Shown: positions 1 to 6,886 of the stretch, piece after piece
How positions within the stretch are numbered: position 1 is the stretch's first letter
How the letters are laid out: every line of letters starts with the position of its first letter
Origin: Aliarcobacter sp.
GTDB lineage: Bacteria > Campylobacterota > Campylobacteria > Campylobacterales > Arcobacteraceae
Length of the DNA stretch: 8,783 nucleotides
Direction of reading: 5' to 3'
Assembly: GCA_023268955.1 (NCBI GenBank)
Contig: JALRJW010000212.1
Span: 1 to 8,783, forward strand
Notes under the pieces: generated by a model
What the model saw: only the letters and a program-made list of their open reading frames with translations
What the model was told of the DNA's origin: nothing
Databases searched by the model: none
Position numbers and translations under genes: made by a program

Positions 1-190
1 CTCGTTCTTTAAACTCCGACAGTGATGACTGAAATATTCCCGCAAATTTGCGCTCCCAAACGGCTAATTCATTACAATACTCTTCAGCCTGAGATTTAGT
101 GTAGTTACAACGCCAAGCTTCAAAAATTAGTTGATGATGAACATTTAAAAGATAATAAAAATGGTTCACTTTTAAAAAGTGACCATGCAA
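1..190 (-). CDS. 5' part of an unrecognised gene, running off the left edge
   Basis: Read on the minus strand, an open frame runs from an in-frame stop near position 217 through the left edge. Possible starts are TTG at 190 and GTG at 169; neither has a convincing ribosome binding site, so the start is uncertain. From the GTG the product is at least 56 residues, with a run like NVHHQLIFEAWRCNY followed by a charged and polar stretch (KSQAEEYCNELAVWERKF). No signal peptide or membrane segment is visible. I do not recognise the family. Support for coding is the uninterrupted frame and sensible amino-acid composition. Positions 1-120 have about 42% G+C by hand count, and the frame uses CGT, CGC, CGA, CTG and TCG, whereas the other genes here use AGA and TTA. 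This suggests transfer from another genome or a chimeric contig end. The real frame might begin inside the G+C-rich part, with the AT-rich 121-190 belonging to other DNA. Confidence 0.5.
   Translation of the reverse strand, partial: MHGHFLKVNHFYYLLNVHHQLIFEAWRCNYTKSQAEEYCNELAVWERKFAGIFQSSLSEFKER
161..186. repeat. Inverted repeat with a one-base bulge
   Basis: The left arm is ATGGT-T-CACTTTT (161-173) and the right arm is AAAAGTG-ACCAT (175-186). They pair over 12 positions with one unpaired T at 166 and a nominal one-base centre. There is no T-tract on either side, so it does not look like an intrinsic terminator. It sits over the candidate starts of the minus-strand fragment and beside the G+C shift, so it could be an operator, the end of a mobile element, or a joining artefact. 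Confidence 0.5.
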
Positions 191-223
191 TTGTAACTTG
201 TACCCTTAATTTATAAATAAATC

Positions 224-229
224 TATAAT
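224..229 (+). promoter_or_regulatory. Candidate -10 element (TATAAT) for the helicase pair
   Basis: A perfect TATAAT lies 67 bases before the ATG of the helicase gene in very AT-rich DNA. No well-spaced -35 hexamer is visible. This is common in Campylobacterota, where the -35 box is poorly conserved. A TATAAT can occur by chance in DNA this rich in A and T, so the call is tentative. The rest of the 191-296 gap shows nothing else I can support. Confidence 0.35.
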
Positions 230-296
230 TGTTAGTTGTGTTTTTTAGAATATTACTAAACATTCTTGAATATTAATTTTGATATATTTCCGCAAT

Positions 297-1775
297 ATGA
301 ATTTAACAAATGAACAAATTGAAATTATAAATGCCAAAGAAGATTCTTTTATTGTAAATGCTGTAGCAGGAAGTGGAAAAACTACAACTTTATTAGAATA
401 TGCCAAAAATAATCAAAATAAAAAAATTTTATATTTAGCCTACAACAAATCTTTACAGATATCATTACAAAAAAAGCTTCAAGAATACAAATTAAAAAAT
501 CTTTTTGTAAGTACTATACATTCATTAGCCTATACTAAAATTGGGGCTCATAATTACACTTTAGCAAATGAATTAAAAACTCAAGTTTTACTTGAAGAAA
601 TATCGAGATTTGAATTAAACAAAGGTAGAACATACATAGCAGATGAAAAATATATTACTATACTAAAAGATTTAATTAATTTTTATTGCAACTCATCTTT
701 GATTCAAATAAATGAAAAACTTTTAACTAAATATAAAAATAGTGTAGATATTAGTGCAAAAACAATCGAATTAATCAACGAAAATAATAATGATTTACTC
801 TCTCATACAAAATATATTTTAAGCTCAATGAAACATGGGAAAATTGATGCTATTCATGATTTTTACTTAAAAATGTTTCAACTTAATAACAAGGCCTTAT
901 CAACACTAAATTATGATGTGATATTAATTGATGAAGCCCAAGATATATCAGATGTTATGATTTCAATAATAGAAGCACAAAATTGTTCAAAAATCTATGT
1001 TGGGGATGCATTTCAACAAATTTATTCATTTAGATTTGCAGCTAATGCTTTTAAAAAAGTAAAATATAAAAAATATAATTTAAGTTACAGTTTTAGATTT
1101 TGTAATTCTTATGCTAAAACTATCGAAACTTTTTTAAATAAACTTTACATAAAGAATACAAATTCAAAAATTAAAATAAATGGTTTAGGCGAAGATACTA
1201 AAATAGGTTTGGAATTTTTAAATAAAAATGAACAATTTACAATATTAGCCAGAACAACTTTTGGTCTAATTCAAGAGCTTGTCAATTATATTCACAAAGA
1301 TTATAGATTTTATTTTGAGGGTGGATATTCTAGTTACTCATTTATGAATCAAACTGTATATTCAATATATTATCTAAAAGAAAAAAAATATGAAAAGATT
1401 TCAATTGATGAAATTAAAGAATTTAATTCAATAAAAGAGTTAGAAAATTACTCAATTGATACAAAAAATCAAGATTATTTGAATATAATCAAATTTGTAA
1501 ACGAATATGGAAATAATATCTTTGAGATTAATAAAAGAATCAAAGAAAAATTAGTTGAAAATAAAGAAAATGCACAAATTATTTTTTCGACAACACACAA
1601 AGCTAAAGGACTTGAATACAACCAAGTTATTTTAGCCAATGATTTTATAACTCAAAAAGATATAGACAATCCAAAAAAGAATTTTACAAAAGAAAAAATT
1701 ACTGAAGAGCTAAATATACTTTATGTTGCTATGACTAGAGCAAAAAAAGTTCTTTTTTACAAAAATTTCAAATAA
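297..1775 (+). CDS. Short UvrD/FBH1-type superfamily 1 DNA helicase
   Basis: This is a 492-residue ATP-dependent DNA helicase or translocase of superfamily 1. All core motifs are visible: Q motif LTNEQ (3-7), Walker A AGSGKTT (24-30), motif Ia region with LAYNKSLQ (47-54), IHSLAY (74-79), motif II IDEAQD (211-216), motif III GDAFQQIYSFR (236-246), motif IV LSYSFRF (262-268), motif V THKAKGLE (433-440) and motif VI LYVAMTRAKK (475-484). The NKSL and HSLAY signatures and the short length resemble FBH1-like helicases more than full UvrD, Rep or PcrA proteins (about 650-720 residues), so the 1B and 2B insertions are probably reduced. No nuclease domain is seen. I chose ATG at 297 because the family begins close to the Q motif; a TTG at 279 would add six residues. 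The next gene starts 10 bases downstream, so the two are likely cotranscribed. A role in repair, anti-recombination or phage defence is inference. Confidence 0.9.
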   Translation: MNLTNEQIEIINAKEDSFIVNAVAGSGKTTTLLEYAKNNQNKKILYLAYNKSLQISLQKKLQEYKLKNLFVSTIHSLAYTKIGAHNYTLANELKTQVLLEEISRFELNKGRTYIADEKYITILKDLINFYCNSSLIQINEKLLTKYKNSVDISAKTIELINENNNDLLSHTKYILSSMKHGKIDAIHDFYLKMFQLNNKALSTLNYDVILIDEAQDISDVMISIIEAQNCSKIYVGDAFQQIYSFRFAANAFKKVKYKKYNLSYSFRFCNSYAKTIETFLNKLYIKNTNSKIKINGLGEDTKIGLEFLNKNEQFTILARTTFGLIQELVNYIHKDYRFYFEGGYSSYSFMNQTVYSIYYLKEKKYEKISIDEIKEFNSIKELENYSIDTKNQDYLNIIKFVNEYGNNIFEINKRIKEKLVENKENAQIIFSTTHKAKGLEYNQVILANDFITQKDIDNPKKNFTKEKITEELNILYVAMTRAKKVLFYKNFK

Positions 1776-1785
1776 AAGGTTAATA

Positions 1786-2529
1786 ATGCAATATTTTGGA
1801 ACAATATCTACTAAGTATGAAGAAGTATTTCTAACATCAAGTTATTTATATTTCAATGACGATGAAAATGAAATTACACCAAAAGAATTTAAAGAAAAAA
1901 TAAATAATACTAAACTAAAAAAGAAAAATATAGCTGGTACCATAATTATTTATAATCCTGTAGTTACCCCAAAAGGATATGACTCTAACAAGTTTTTACT
2001 AGATCAAGATTTCGATAGCTTTGATGAATTAATTGAACTTAAAAGTGAAAATTATCTTACAACTTTTAAACATGCACTAAGAGAAAATTATAAAGGGAAA
2101 ATAGTTGAAATAGTTAATTTATTTAATTTAATTGAAAAAAATATTGACTCGTCGAATTTATTAACAAAATTTAATGAAGATTTAGAAAAATACAACTCAA
2201 TGCAAAATACTGAATTTGATAGAGAGATAATGTATTTAGATGCTGCAAATTATATTCCTACAGGTAAATTTGTATTTTTATGTTGGGGAGATAAAATAAA
2301 GCAAAGTGAATTTCCTTATATTCACGATTATGCAAGAACTCTTTTTGATAATTTTCATAAACTTGGTAAAAATGTATTATATGTTTATAAAGAAGAAAAA
2401 GGTACTGAGCATAGTGAACAATATCTTCAATTCTCATTTCCTGATCAAAATCCAAAATATAGAAATGCTATAGAAAATGCTATAAAAAAAGCATTTAAAG
2501 AAATTCCCCCATCTAAAACTTTTTATTAA
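1786..2529 (+). CDS. Helicase-linked protein of unknown function, faintly DUF1643-like
   Basis: The product has 247 residues and appears cytosolic, with no signal peptide or membrane segment. ATG at 1786 follows an AAAAGGT ribosome binding site, with only 10 bases between it and the helicase stop codon, so it is probably translated from the same mRNA. The order of landmarks recalls the DUF1643 family by eye: a strand ending in an Asn-Pro pair (GTIIIYNP, 51-58), IVNLFNL (109-115), a hydrophobic strand ending in Trp-Gly (FVFLCWGDK, 162-170), a second short strand after a helix (VLYVYK, 197-202), and a late His (209) with a terminal Pro-rich FPDQNP segment (218-223). DUF1643 proteins are usually shorter, near 150-200 residues, and here the middle (65-105 and 120-160) is longer and charged. 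The family's biochemical function is not established. The match is weak and might be coincidental; otherwise this is an uncharacterised helicase partner. Confidence 0.85.
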   Translation: MQYFGTISTKYEEVFLTSSYLYFNDDENEITPKEFKEKINNTKLKKKNIAGTIIIYNPVVTPKGYDSNKFLLDQDFDSFDELIELKSENYLTTFKHALRENYKGKIVEIVNLFNLIEKNIDSSNLLTKFNEDLEKYNSMQNTEFDREIMYLDAANYIPTGKFVFLCWGDKIKQSEFPYIHDYARTLFDNFHKLGKNVLYVYKEEKGTEHSEQYLQFSFPDQNPKYRNAIENAIKKAFKEIPPSKTFY

Positions 2530-2576
2530 ATAAAAATAACTATTAACTTTTTTGGATTATTTTAATAATTATTAGA

Positions 2577-2582
2577 TAAAAT
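2577..2582 (+). promoter_or_regulatory. Candidate -10 region for the receiver-PAS gene
   Basis: The 83-base gap 2530-2612 has a TAAAAT (2577-2582) preceded by TTGGAT (2552-2557) at 19 bases, and a second possible -10 TATTAT at 2582-2587. A 12-base AT-only palindrome, TAATAATTATTA (2563-2574), lies just upstream and could bind a regulator or be chance. The gap suggests that the downstream gene has its own promoter. Confidence 0.3.
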
Positions 2583-2612
2583 ATTATATCTTAGTTCAAA
2601 AAGGTTATAGTT

Positions 2613-3827
2613 TTGATTAATAAAAGTTTTCTCAATACCATTTCAGTTCTATATGTAGAAGATGAAGATTTAGCAAGAGAAAAATTGGGGGGTCTACTCA
2701 AAAAACTTTTTAAATCTGTAGATTTAGCTAGAAATGGACAAGAAGGTTTTGAAAAATTTAAAGCTTCAATAGATAATAAAAAAAACTACGATTTGATTCT
2801 TTCAGATATTAATATGCCTATTATGAACGGAATTGATATGCTTGAAAAAATTAGACAATTAGATTCAGAAGTTCCATTTATTTTTACTACAGCAAGATCA
2901 GAATCTGAAAACTTACTAAAAGCTATAGAATTAAACGCAAATCATTATGTATTAAAACCCATTGATATACAAAATCTTATACTAAAATCTCAAGCAGTAT
3001 GTGAAAAAAACTTTTTAAGAAGTCAATTAGTTTCAAAACAAAAAGAAATGGAAAACTTTTTAGAAGCTATTAATAATGTAGCTGCTGTATATATATTCAA
3101 TAATCAAGGTGAAATCACTTATGTTAATGAAGCTTTTATTGAAGCTACTGAGTTTTCTAAAGAAGAAATTGTAGGAAAAAAACTTGAACAAATCTTCCAT
3201 GAAGAAGTCTCAAAAAGTATTTTATCTACTCTATGGGAAAAAGTTAATTCAAATGAAATTTTAGAAACTATTATTAGATATGAAAATAAGAGTAATAAAG
3301 ATTTATACTTCAGTGCAGCGGTATTTAAACTTTCAGGAGATACTCAAGAGTACATTTCTATTGGATTTGAAAGTACTGAAGACGTTATTCAAAAAAAAGA
3401 TTTTAATAAAAAAGTAATGAAGAGTTTTCAGGATTTTAATAAAAAAGAACAAACATATAAACATACAATCGATGATTTAAAAACTAAACTTTTACAATAT
3501 CAAAATGCTTTAATAAAATTGCAAAAAGACCTTCAGTATGAAAAGAAAAAAAACATAGAAAAAGAGAGTCAATTAGCAGCATATGATTCAAAAGCATTAA
3601 CTTCTAAAGATAAAAAACACGATATTTTAGAACAAAAAAATAAAGAAATCCAAACTCATATCAAAAATAATAGAACTTTAAAAAATAGAAATGATGATTT
3701 GGAAGAGAGAATAGTATTTTTAGAAAAAGAACTTCAAAGAAAAGATAAACAAATTGAGAGTTCAAAAGAGAAATTTTCTGAAAAATTAAGAGAGATAAAA
3801 GAACTTCAAGCTAAGATTAAAAGTTAA
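2613..3827 (+). CDS. Response regulator with PAS domain and long C-terminal coiled coil
   Basis: This 404-residue cytosolic signalling protein begins with a receiver domain (about 10-127). Its acidic pair is E16/D17, the phospho-acceptor is D65 (LILSDINMP), the switch Thr is T93 and the conserved Lys is K115 before Pro, so phosphorylation looks possible. A PAS domain follows at about 145-255 (YIFNNQGEITYVNEAF near 160-175), then a Lys/Glu/Gln-rich coiled coil from about 265 to the end. No kinase, GGDEF, EAL, HD-GYP or DNA-binding domain is present, so output must come through protein-protein contact or oligomerisation. The start is TTG at 2613, the only candidate before the receiver strand. 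AAGG about 8 bases upstream serves as the ribosome binding site. The gene converges on the receiver-kinase gene with six bases between stop codons, and its stop lies inside a terminator hairpin. Partnership with the two minus-strand kinases is inferred from position only. Confidence 0.9.
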   Translation: MINKSFLNTISVLYVEDEDLAREKLGGLLKKLFKSVDLARNGQEGFEKFKASIDNKKNYDLILSDINMPIMNGIDMLEKIRQLDSEVPFIFTTARSESENLLKAIELNANHYVLKPIDIQNLILKSQAVCEKNFLRSQLVSKQKEMENFLEAINNVAAVYIFNNQGEITYVNEAFIEATEFSKEEIVGKKLEQIFHEEVSKSILSTLWEKVNSNEILETIIRYENKSNKDLYFSAAVFKLSGDTQEYISIGFESTEDVIQKKDFNKKVMKSFQDFNKKEQTYKHTIDDLKTKLLQYQNALIKLQKDLQYEKKKNIEKESQLAAYDSKALTSKDKKHDILEQKNKEIQTHIKNNRTLKNRNDDLEERIVFLEKELQRKDKQIESSKEKFSEKLREIKELQAKIKS

Positions 3828-3844
3828 TCTTAGCTATTTTTTTT
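3809..3844 (+). terminator. Intrinsic terminator built into two convergent gene ends
   Basis: A perfect 12-bp stem, AGCTAAGATTAA (3809-3820) against TTAATCTTAGCT (3824-3835), with a three-base loop is followed by A and eight T (3837-3844). It contains the stop codon of the receiver-PAS gene and overlaps the last codon positions of the minus-strand kinase, whose final Lys codons supply the T-tract. On the minus strand the hairpin is followed only by a weak, interrupted T-rich run, so it probably terminates mainly plus-strand transcription. Confidence 0.85.
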
Positions 3845-4955
3845 CATAATTTGGTAATACAATAGTATACATAAGACCTTTGTCAGTGTTCGAAACTTTC
3901 AAATCACCACCAAAGCTCGTTTTAATTACTAAATTTACCATATACAACCCTGTTCCTGTTCCTTGTTCTTTTGTCGTAAAATAAGGATCAAATATTTTTG
4001 AGATTTTATCATCAGGAATTCCACCAGCATTATCTTCAAAAGTGAAAATTGTATATTTTGACTTACTATAAGATTTTATTTCAATAGTTTTATTTTCAAT
4101 ATTTTTTTCATTGAAAGCATCAATAGAGTTTGTAATTAAGTTTAATATCACTTGTTCTAGTTCTGTTTCAACACCAAATACTAAATCCTCTTTTGATACA
4201 GATACATTTAATGTAACACTATTTTGTTCAACCTGTTTTAACAATAATTCTAAACTTTTATTAATAGATTGCTCAAGTGAAAATAGTCTCTTTGTTTTAT
4301 CTGGATTAAAAAAGTTTCTAAAATTATCTACAGTATTACTTAGGAATTTAATTTGTTCTGATGTGTGTTTAGAAAAATCTTGAATAAATTCATCATCAAT
4401 ATGATCTAATTCATAACTATATTTAACATCATCACAATATAAAGATAATACATTTAACGGCTGCTTTAGTTGATGAGCTATAACTCCAATCATTTCACCC
4501 ATAGTTGCCATTTTTGCTTGATGTATTAGAAGTTTATTTTTTTGTTCTATTTCTTCTTTGCTTTGCTTACTTTTTTCAAAAATATCTATGTAAACTTTTA
4601 ATTTTGAATTCAACAAAACATCATCTATAGGTTTTGTAATATACTCTACAGCACCTAAATTATAACCTTTTGTCTTATACTCATCTTTATCATATATTCC
4701 TGTAATAAAAACTATTGGAATATCTTTAGTTTTTTCTATACCTTTTAAGTATTCTGCAAATTCAAATCCATCAATTTCAGGCATTTGAACATCAGATAAA
4801 ATCAAATCAATACTTTGATTCATAAGTATTTCCATACCTTCTTGTGCACTTAAAGCAGAAAATATATTAACATCAAAACAATCTTCAATCATCATAGTTA
4901 AAGAATGTATATTCTCAGATACATCATCAACTAACAAAATATTAAATTTACTCAT
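3834..4955 (-). CDS. Receiver-histidine kinase (N-terminal receiver, no sensor domain)
   Basis: The product has 373 residues and is cytosolic, without membrane segments. The receiver (1-125) has acidic residues D10/D11, phospho-acceptor D55 (LILSDVQMPE), T85 and K108-Pro, all intact. A short helical linker (126-147) leads to the dimerisation/His domain with H161 in AHQLKQPLN, then NFRNFFNP (211-218). The ATP-binding domain has N272/N276 (LNLITNSIDA), the G1 box DNAGGIP (308-314), the F box around FDPYFTTK (322-329) and the G2 box GTGTGL (332-337). This layout, with a receiver in front of an NtrB/DctB-like kinase, lets phosphorylation from an upstream kinase control or pass through this one. 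The ATG overlaps the stop of the upstream kinase gene as ATGA, and AAGGG sits just before it, so translation is probably coupled. The first visible partner is that GAF kinase; the receiver-PAS protein is another candidate. No DNA-binding output is encoded. Confidence 0.93.
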   Translation of the reverse strand: MSKFNILLVDDVSENIHSLTMMIEDCFDVNIFSALSAQEGMEILMNQSIDLILSDVQMPEIDGFEFAEYLKGIEKTKDIPIVFITGIYDKDEYKTKGYNLGAVEYITKPIDDVLLNSKLKVYIDIFEKSKQSKEEIEQKNKLLIHQAKMATMGEMIGVIAHQLKQPLNVLSLYCDDVKYSYELDHIDDEFIQDFSKHTSEQIKFLSNTVDNFRNFFNPDKTKRLFSLEQSINKSLELLLKQVEQNSVTLNVSVSKEDLVFGVETELEQVILNLITNSIDAFNEKNIENKTIEIKSYSKSKYTIFTFEDNAGGIPDDKISKIFDPYFTTKEQGTGTGLYMVNLVIKTSFGGDLKVSNTDKGLMYTIVLPNYEKK

Positions 4956-6580
4956 TTTCCCTTAATTCCTAATATCTCTTTAACCATATCTACAAATTCT
5001 AAATCAACATTTTCATGTTTGATTGTGTATTTAATATAGCTTTTATCATAAGTTTCATTTGAAATTAATAAAAATTCAGTTTTGCTTCTATCAAAAAGTT
5101 TTACAATATCTGTTACTTCTTCAGATAAGAAGGTATCATTTATAATTACTAAATCAAACTCTTTAGAATTAACTAAACTTGTAATACTATCAACTTTAAA
5201 AATATCAATTTCTAGCTTTTGTAATTTAATAATATTCATAAACAAAGCTAGATGATCTTTATTAATTAATAAAATTCTAGGTCTATCTGGTTTTTCTACT
5301 TCTTCTTCAATATCAAAATCATCAAATAGGATTATCTCTTCACTATTATTATCATTTCTTGAATTTCCAATAGAAACTTTTTCATCTGAGATATTAGTAA
5401 TGTTTGTTTTTAAAGGTAATCTTAGTTCAAATGTTGATCCTTCACCTACCTTACTTTGTACATTTAATTCACCACTAAGTAATTCTGCTAATTCTCTTGA
5501 AACACTTAAACCAAGACCTGTACCTCCATATTTTCGTGTAGTACTTCCATCTGCTTGTTTAAATCTTTCAAAGACTGTTTTTAACTTTGATTTTTCAATT
5601 CCTATTCCCTCATCAATAACTTTGATAGAAATAAATGTATCATGCTTTTCTAAAGTAATATTAATTGTTCCCTTATCTGTAAATTTAATAGCATTGCTTA
5701 GTAAATTTTTGATAATTTGTTTTATTCTTCCATCATCTGTAAATATTGAAATATCATTTTCACAATTAAAATCTAGAAGTAAAATTAAATTTTTATCTTT
5801 AGCTAGTGGAAGAATTTGATTGTAAATATCTTCTAATAACTCTTTTATGTTCACTTGTTTTAAATTTAATGCCAATTCTCCAGATTCTATTTTTGAAATA
5901 TCCAATATATCATTAATTAAATATAGTAAATCATTTCCACAGTTATTGATTATTTTTATATTTTTAAGATTTTTTTGATTAAGGTTTTTATCTTTATTTT
6001 TCGCCATTACAGAAGATAAAACAATAATTGAATTTAACGGAGTTTTCAATTCATGGGAAATATTAGCCAAAAAATTTGTTTGATATCTATTTGCATCAAG
6101 TAACTCTTTTTTTTGCTTTTCAAGCTTTGAGGCAAGCTTATCTAATTGTGCATTTTTTGATTTTAATTTATGAACATTTAAACAAGCATCTATACTAATA
6201 TTTAATTTAACTATTAAATCTTGAAACATCGAACCAATAAATTCAATATCAACTTCATCAGTTTTATAAACTATGTACATAACACCACTGCTTACAGGCA
6301 TTATAATTATGCTATGATCACTGTTTAGTTTACTTTCTACAAAACAAAATTTATTAGAATCAGATTCATATTCTTCAACGTTTTCTTTAAATTTCTCATC
6401 AAATTGAATATATTTATAAAAATTATTATTCTCACTATCTTTTAAGTAAAATGCCCCACTTATTGCATCTGTTTGAACAACAAATGTGTACAATACTTCA
6501 TCTAGCATTTTTTTTAAATCAAGACTATTTCCTATTGAACTATGACATTTATACGACAAGGCCAAGTGATTTATAAACAT
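4952..6580 (-). CDS. GAF-domain hybrid histidine kinase with degenerate C-terminal receiver
   Basis: The product has 542 residues and is cytosolic, with no membrane helices. An N-terminal GAF-like sensor (about 10-130) is followed by a coiled coil (136-166). The dimerisation/His domain has H176 in the classic NISHELKTPLN. The ATP-binding domain has N292/N296 (KNLLSNAIKFT), G1 DEGIGI (323-328), F box FERF (337-340) and G2 GGTGLGL (352-358). After an acidic linker (392-433) comes a receiver-like fold (434-540). In this fold the acidic pocket reads INKD instead of Asp-Asp, the residue at the usual phospho-acceptor spacing is N481 with D482 one place late, and the Lys-Pro motif is not evident, so it is probably not a normal phospho-acceptor. 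The ATG at 6580 is preceded by a strong TAGGGAAAAT site. It is the first gene of a two-gene operon with the receiver-kinase that overlaps it by four bases. The GAF ligand cannot be told from the sequence. Confidence 0.93.
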   Translation of the reverse strand: MFINHLALSYKCHSSIGNSLDLKKMLDEVLYTFVVQTDAISGAFYLKDSENNNFYKYIQFDEKFKENVEEYESDSNKFCFVESKLNSDHSIIIMPVSSGVMYIVYKTDEVDIEFIGSMFQDLIVKLNISIDACLNVHKLKSKNAQLDKLASKLEKQKKELLDANRYQTNFLANISHELKTPLNSIIVLSSVMAKNKDKNLNQKNLKNIKIINNCGNDLLYLINDILDISKIESGELALNLKQVNIKELLEDIYNQILPLAKDKNLILLLDFNCENDISIFTDDGRIKQIIKNLLSNAIKFTDKGTINITLEKHDTFISIKVIDEGIGIEKSKLKTVFERFKQADGSTTRKYGGTGLGLSVSRELAELLSGELNVQSKVGEGSTFELRLPLKTNITNISDEKVSIGNSRNDNNSEEIILFDDFDIEEEVEKPDRPRILLINKDHLALFMNIIKLQKLEIDIFKVDSITSLVNSKEFDLVIINDTFLSEEVTDIVKLFDRSKTEFLLISNETYDKSYIKYTIKHENVDLEFVDMVKEILGIKGK

Positions 6581-6705
6581 ATTTTCCCTAAATTTTTTTA
6601 TACAATATAATATCTAAAATATTATTATTTTTGTATTACGTAGATTTTTAGTTAATAAAGCTTATTTTAATAATTATAGTAATATAATTTCATCTCTAAA
6701 ATGAT
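6581..6705. promoter_or_regulatory. Divergent promoter region between kinase operon and tRNA cluster
   Basis: This 125-base AT-rich gap must start transcription both ways. On the plus strand a TATAAT at 6683-6688 lies 17 bases before the first tRNA and is the best -10 candidate for the tRNA operon. On the minus strand, TATAAT (plus-strand ATTATA, 6673-6678) and TATTAT (plus-strand ATAATA, 6607-6612) are candidates for the kinase operon. Clear -35 boxes are absent, as is usual in Campylobacterota. The minus-strand TAGGGAAAAT before the kinase start (6581-6590) is its ribosome binding site. Confidence 0.45.
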
Positions 6706-6780
6706 TGGGGTATCGCCAAGTGGTAAGGCAACGGTTTTTGGTACCGTCATTCGCAGGTTCGAATCCTGCTACCCCATCCA
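6706..6780 (+). tRNA. tRNA-Gln (TTG)
   Basis: The 75-base cloverleaf has a TGGGGTA/TACCCCA acceptor stem, D-arm GCCAAGTGGTAAGGC, anticodon stem ACGGT/ACCGT with loop TTTTGGT (anticodon TTG at 6738-6740), and T-arm GCAGG-TTCGAAT-CCTGC. The discriminator is T6777 and CCA is encoded at 6778-6780. It is the first of four tandem tRNA genes, 13 bases before tRNA-Tyr. Confidence 0.97.
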
Positions 6781-6793
6781 TTTTATTGTTCAT

Positions 6794-6878
6794 GGTGAGG
6801 TTGGAGAGTGGTCAAATCCCACGGATTGTAAATCCGTTGCCTCAGGCTTCGAAGGTTCGAATCCTTCCCTCACCACCA
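6794..6878 (+). tRNA. tRNA-Tyr (GTA)
   Basis: The 85-base type II tRNA has a GGTGAGG/CCTCACC acceptor stem, anticodon stem ACGGA/TCCGT, loop TTGTAAA (anticodon GTA at 6828-6830), a long variable arm (about 6838-6850) and T-arm GAAGG-TTCGAAT-CCTTC. CCA is encoded at 6876-6878. The extra arm and GTA anticodon are as expected for bacterial tRNA-Tyr. Confidence 0.97.
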
Positions 6879-6886
6879 CTTCTTAT

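Noticed and set aside
279..296. TTG at 279 as the helicase start
   Set aside because: It would add six residues before the conserved Q-motif region without a ribosome binding site; ATG at 297 fits the family better. It cannot be fully excluded.
2258..2455. 65-codon minus-strand frame inside the helicase partner gene
   Set aside because: It lies wholly within a better-supported gene on the other strand, has no ribosome binding site and shows no recognisable motif.
297..2529. Gabija defence system
   Set aside because: The helicase has the size of GajB, but the neighbour lacks the ATPase and TOPRIM motifs of GajA and follows rather than precedes the helicase.
2563..2574. AT-only palindrome TAATAATTATTA before the receiver-PAS gene
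   Set aside because: In DNA this rich in A and T, such a palindrome is expected by chance, and it has no T-tract or G-C pairs that would make a terminator.
4111..4383. 90-codon plus-strand frame opposite the receiver-kinase
   Set aside because: It is antisense to the kinase His and ATP-binding domains; the composition (Ser, Cys, Leu, Phe rich) is that of a complementary-strand shadow.
5400..5819. 139-codon plus-strand frame opposite the GAF kinase
   Set aside because: It is antisense to the conserved ATP-binding domain, and its Ser/Pro/Leu/Phe-rich product has no recognisable domain.
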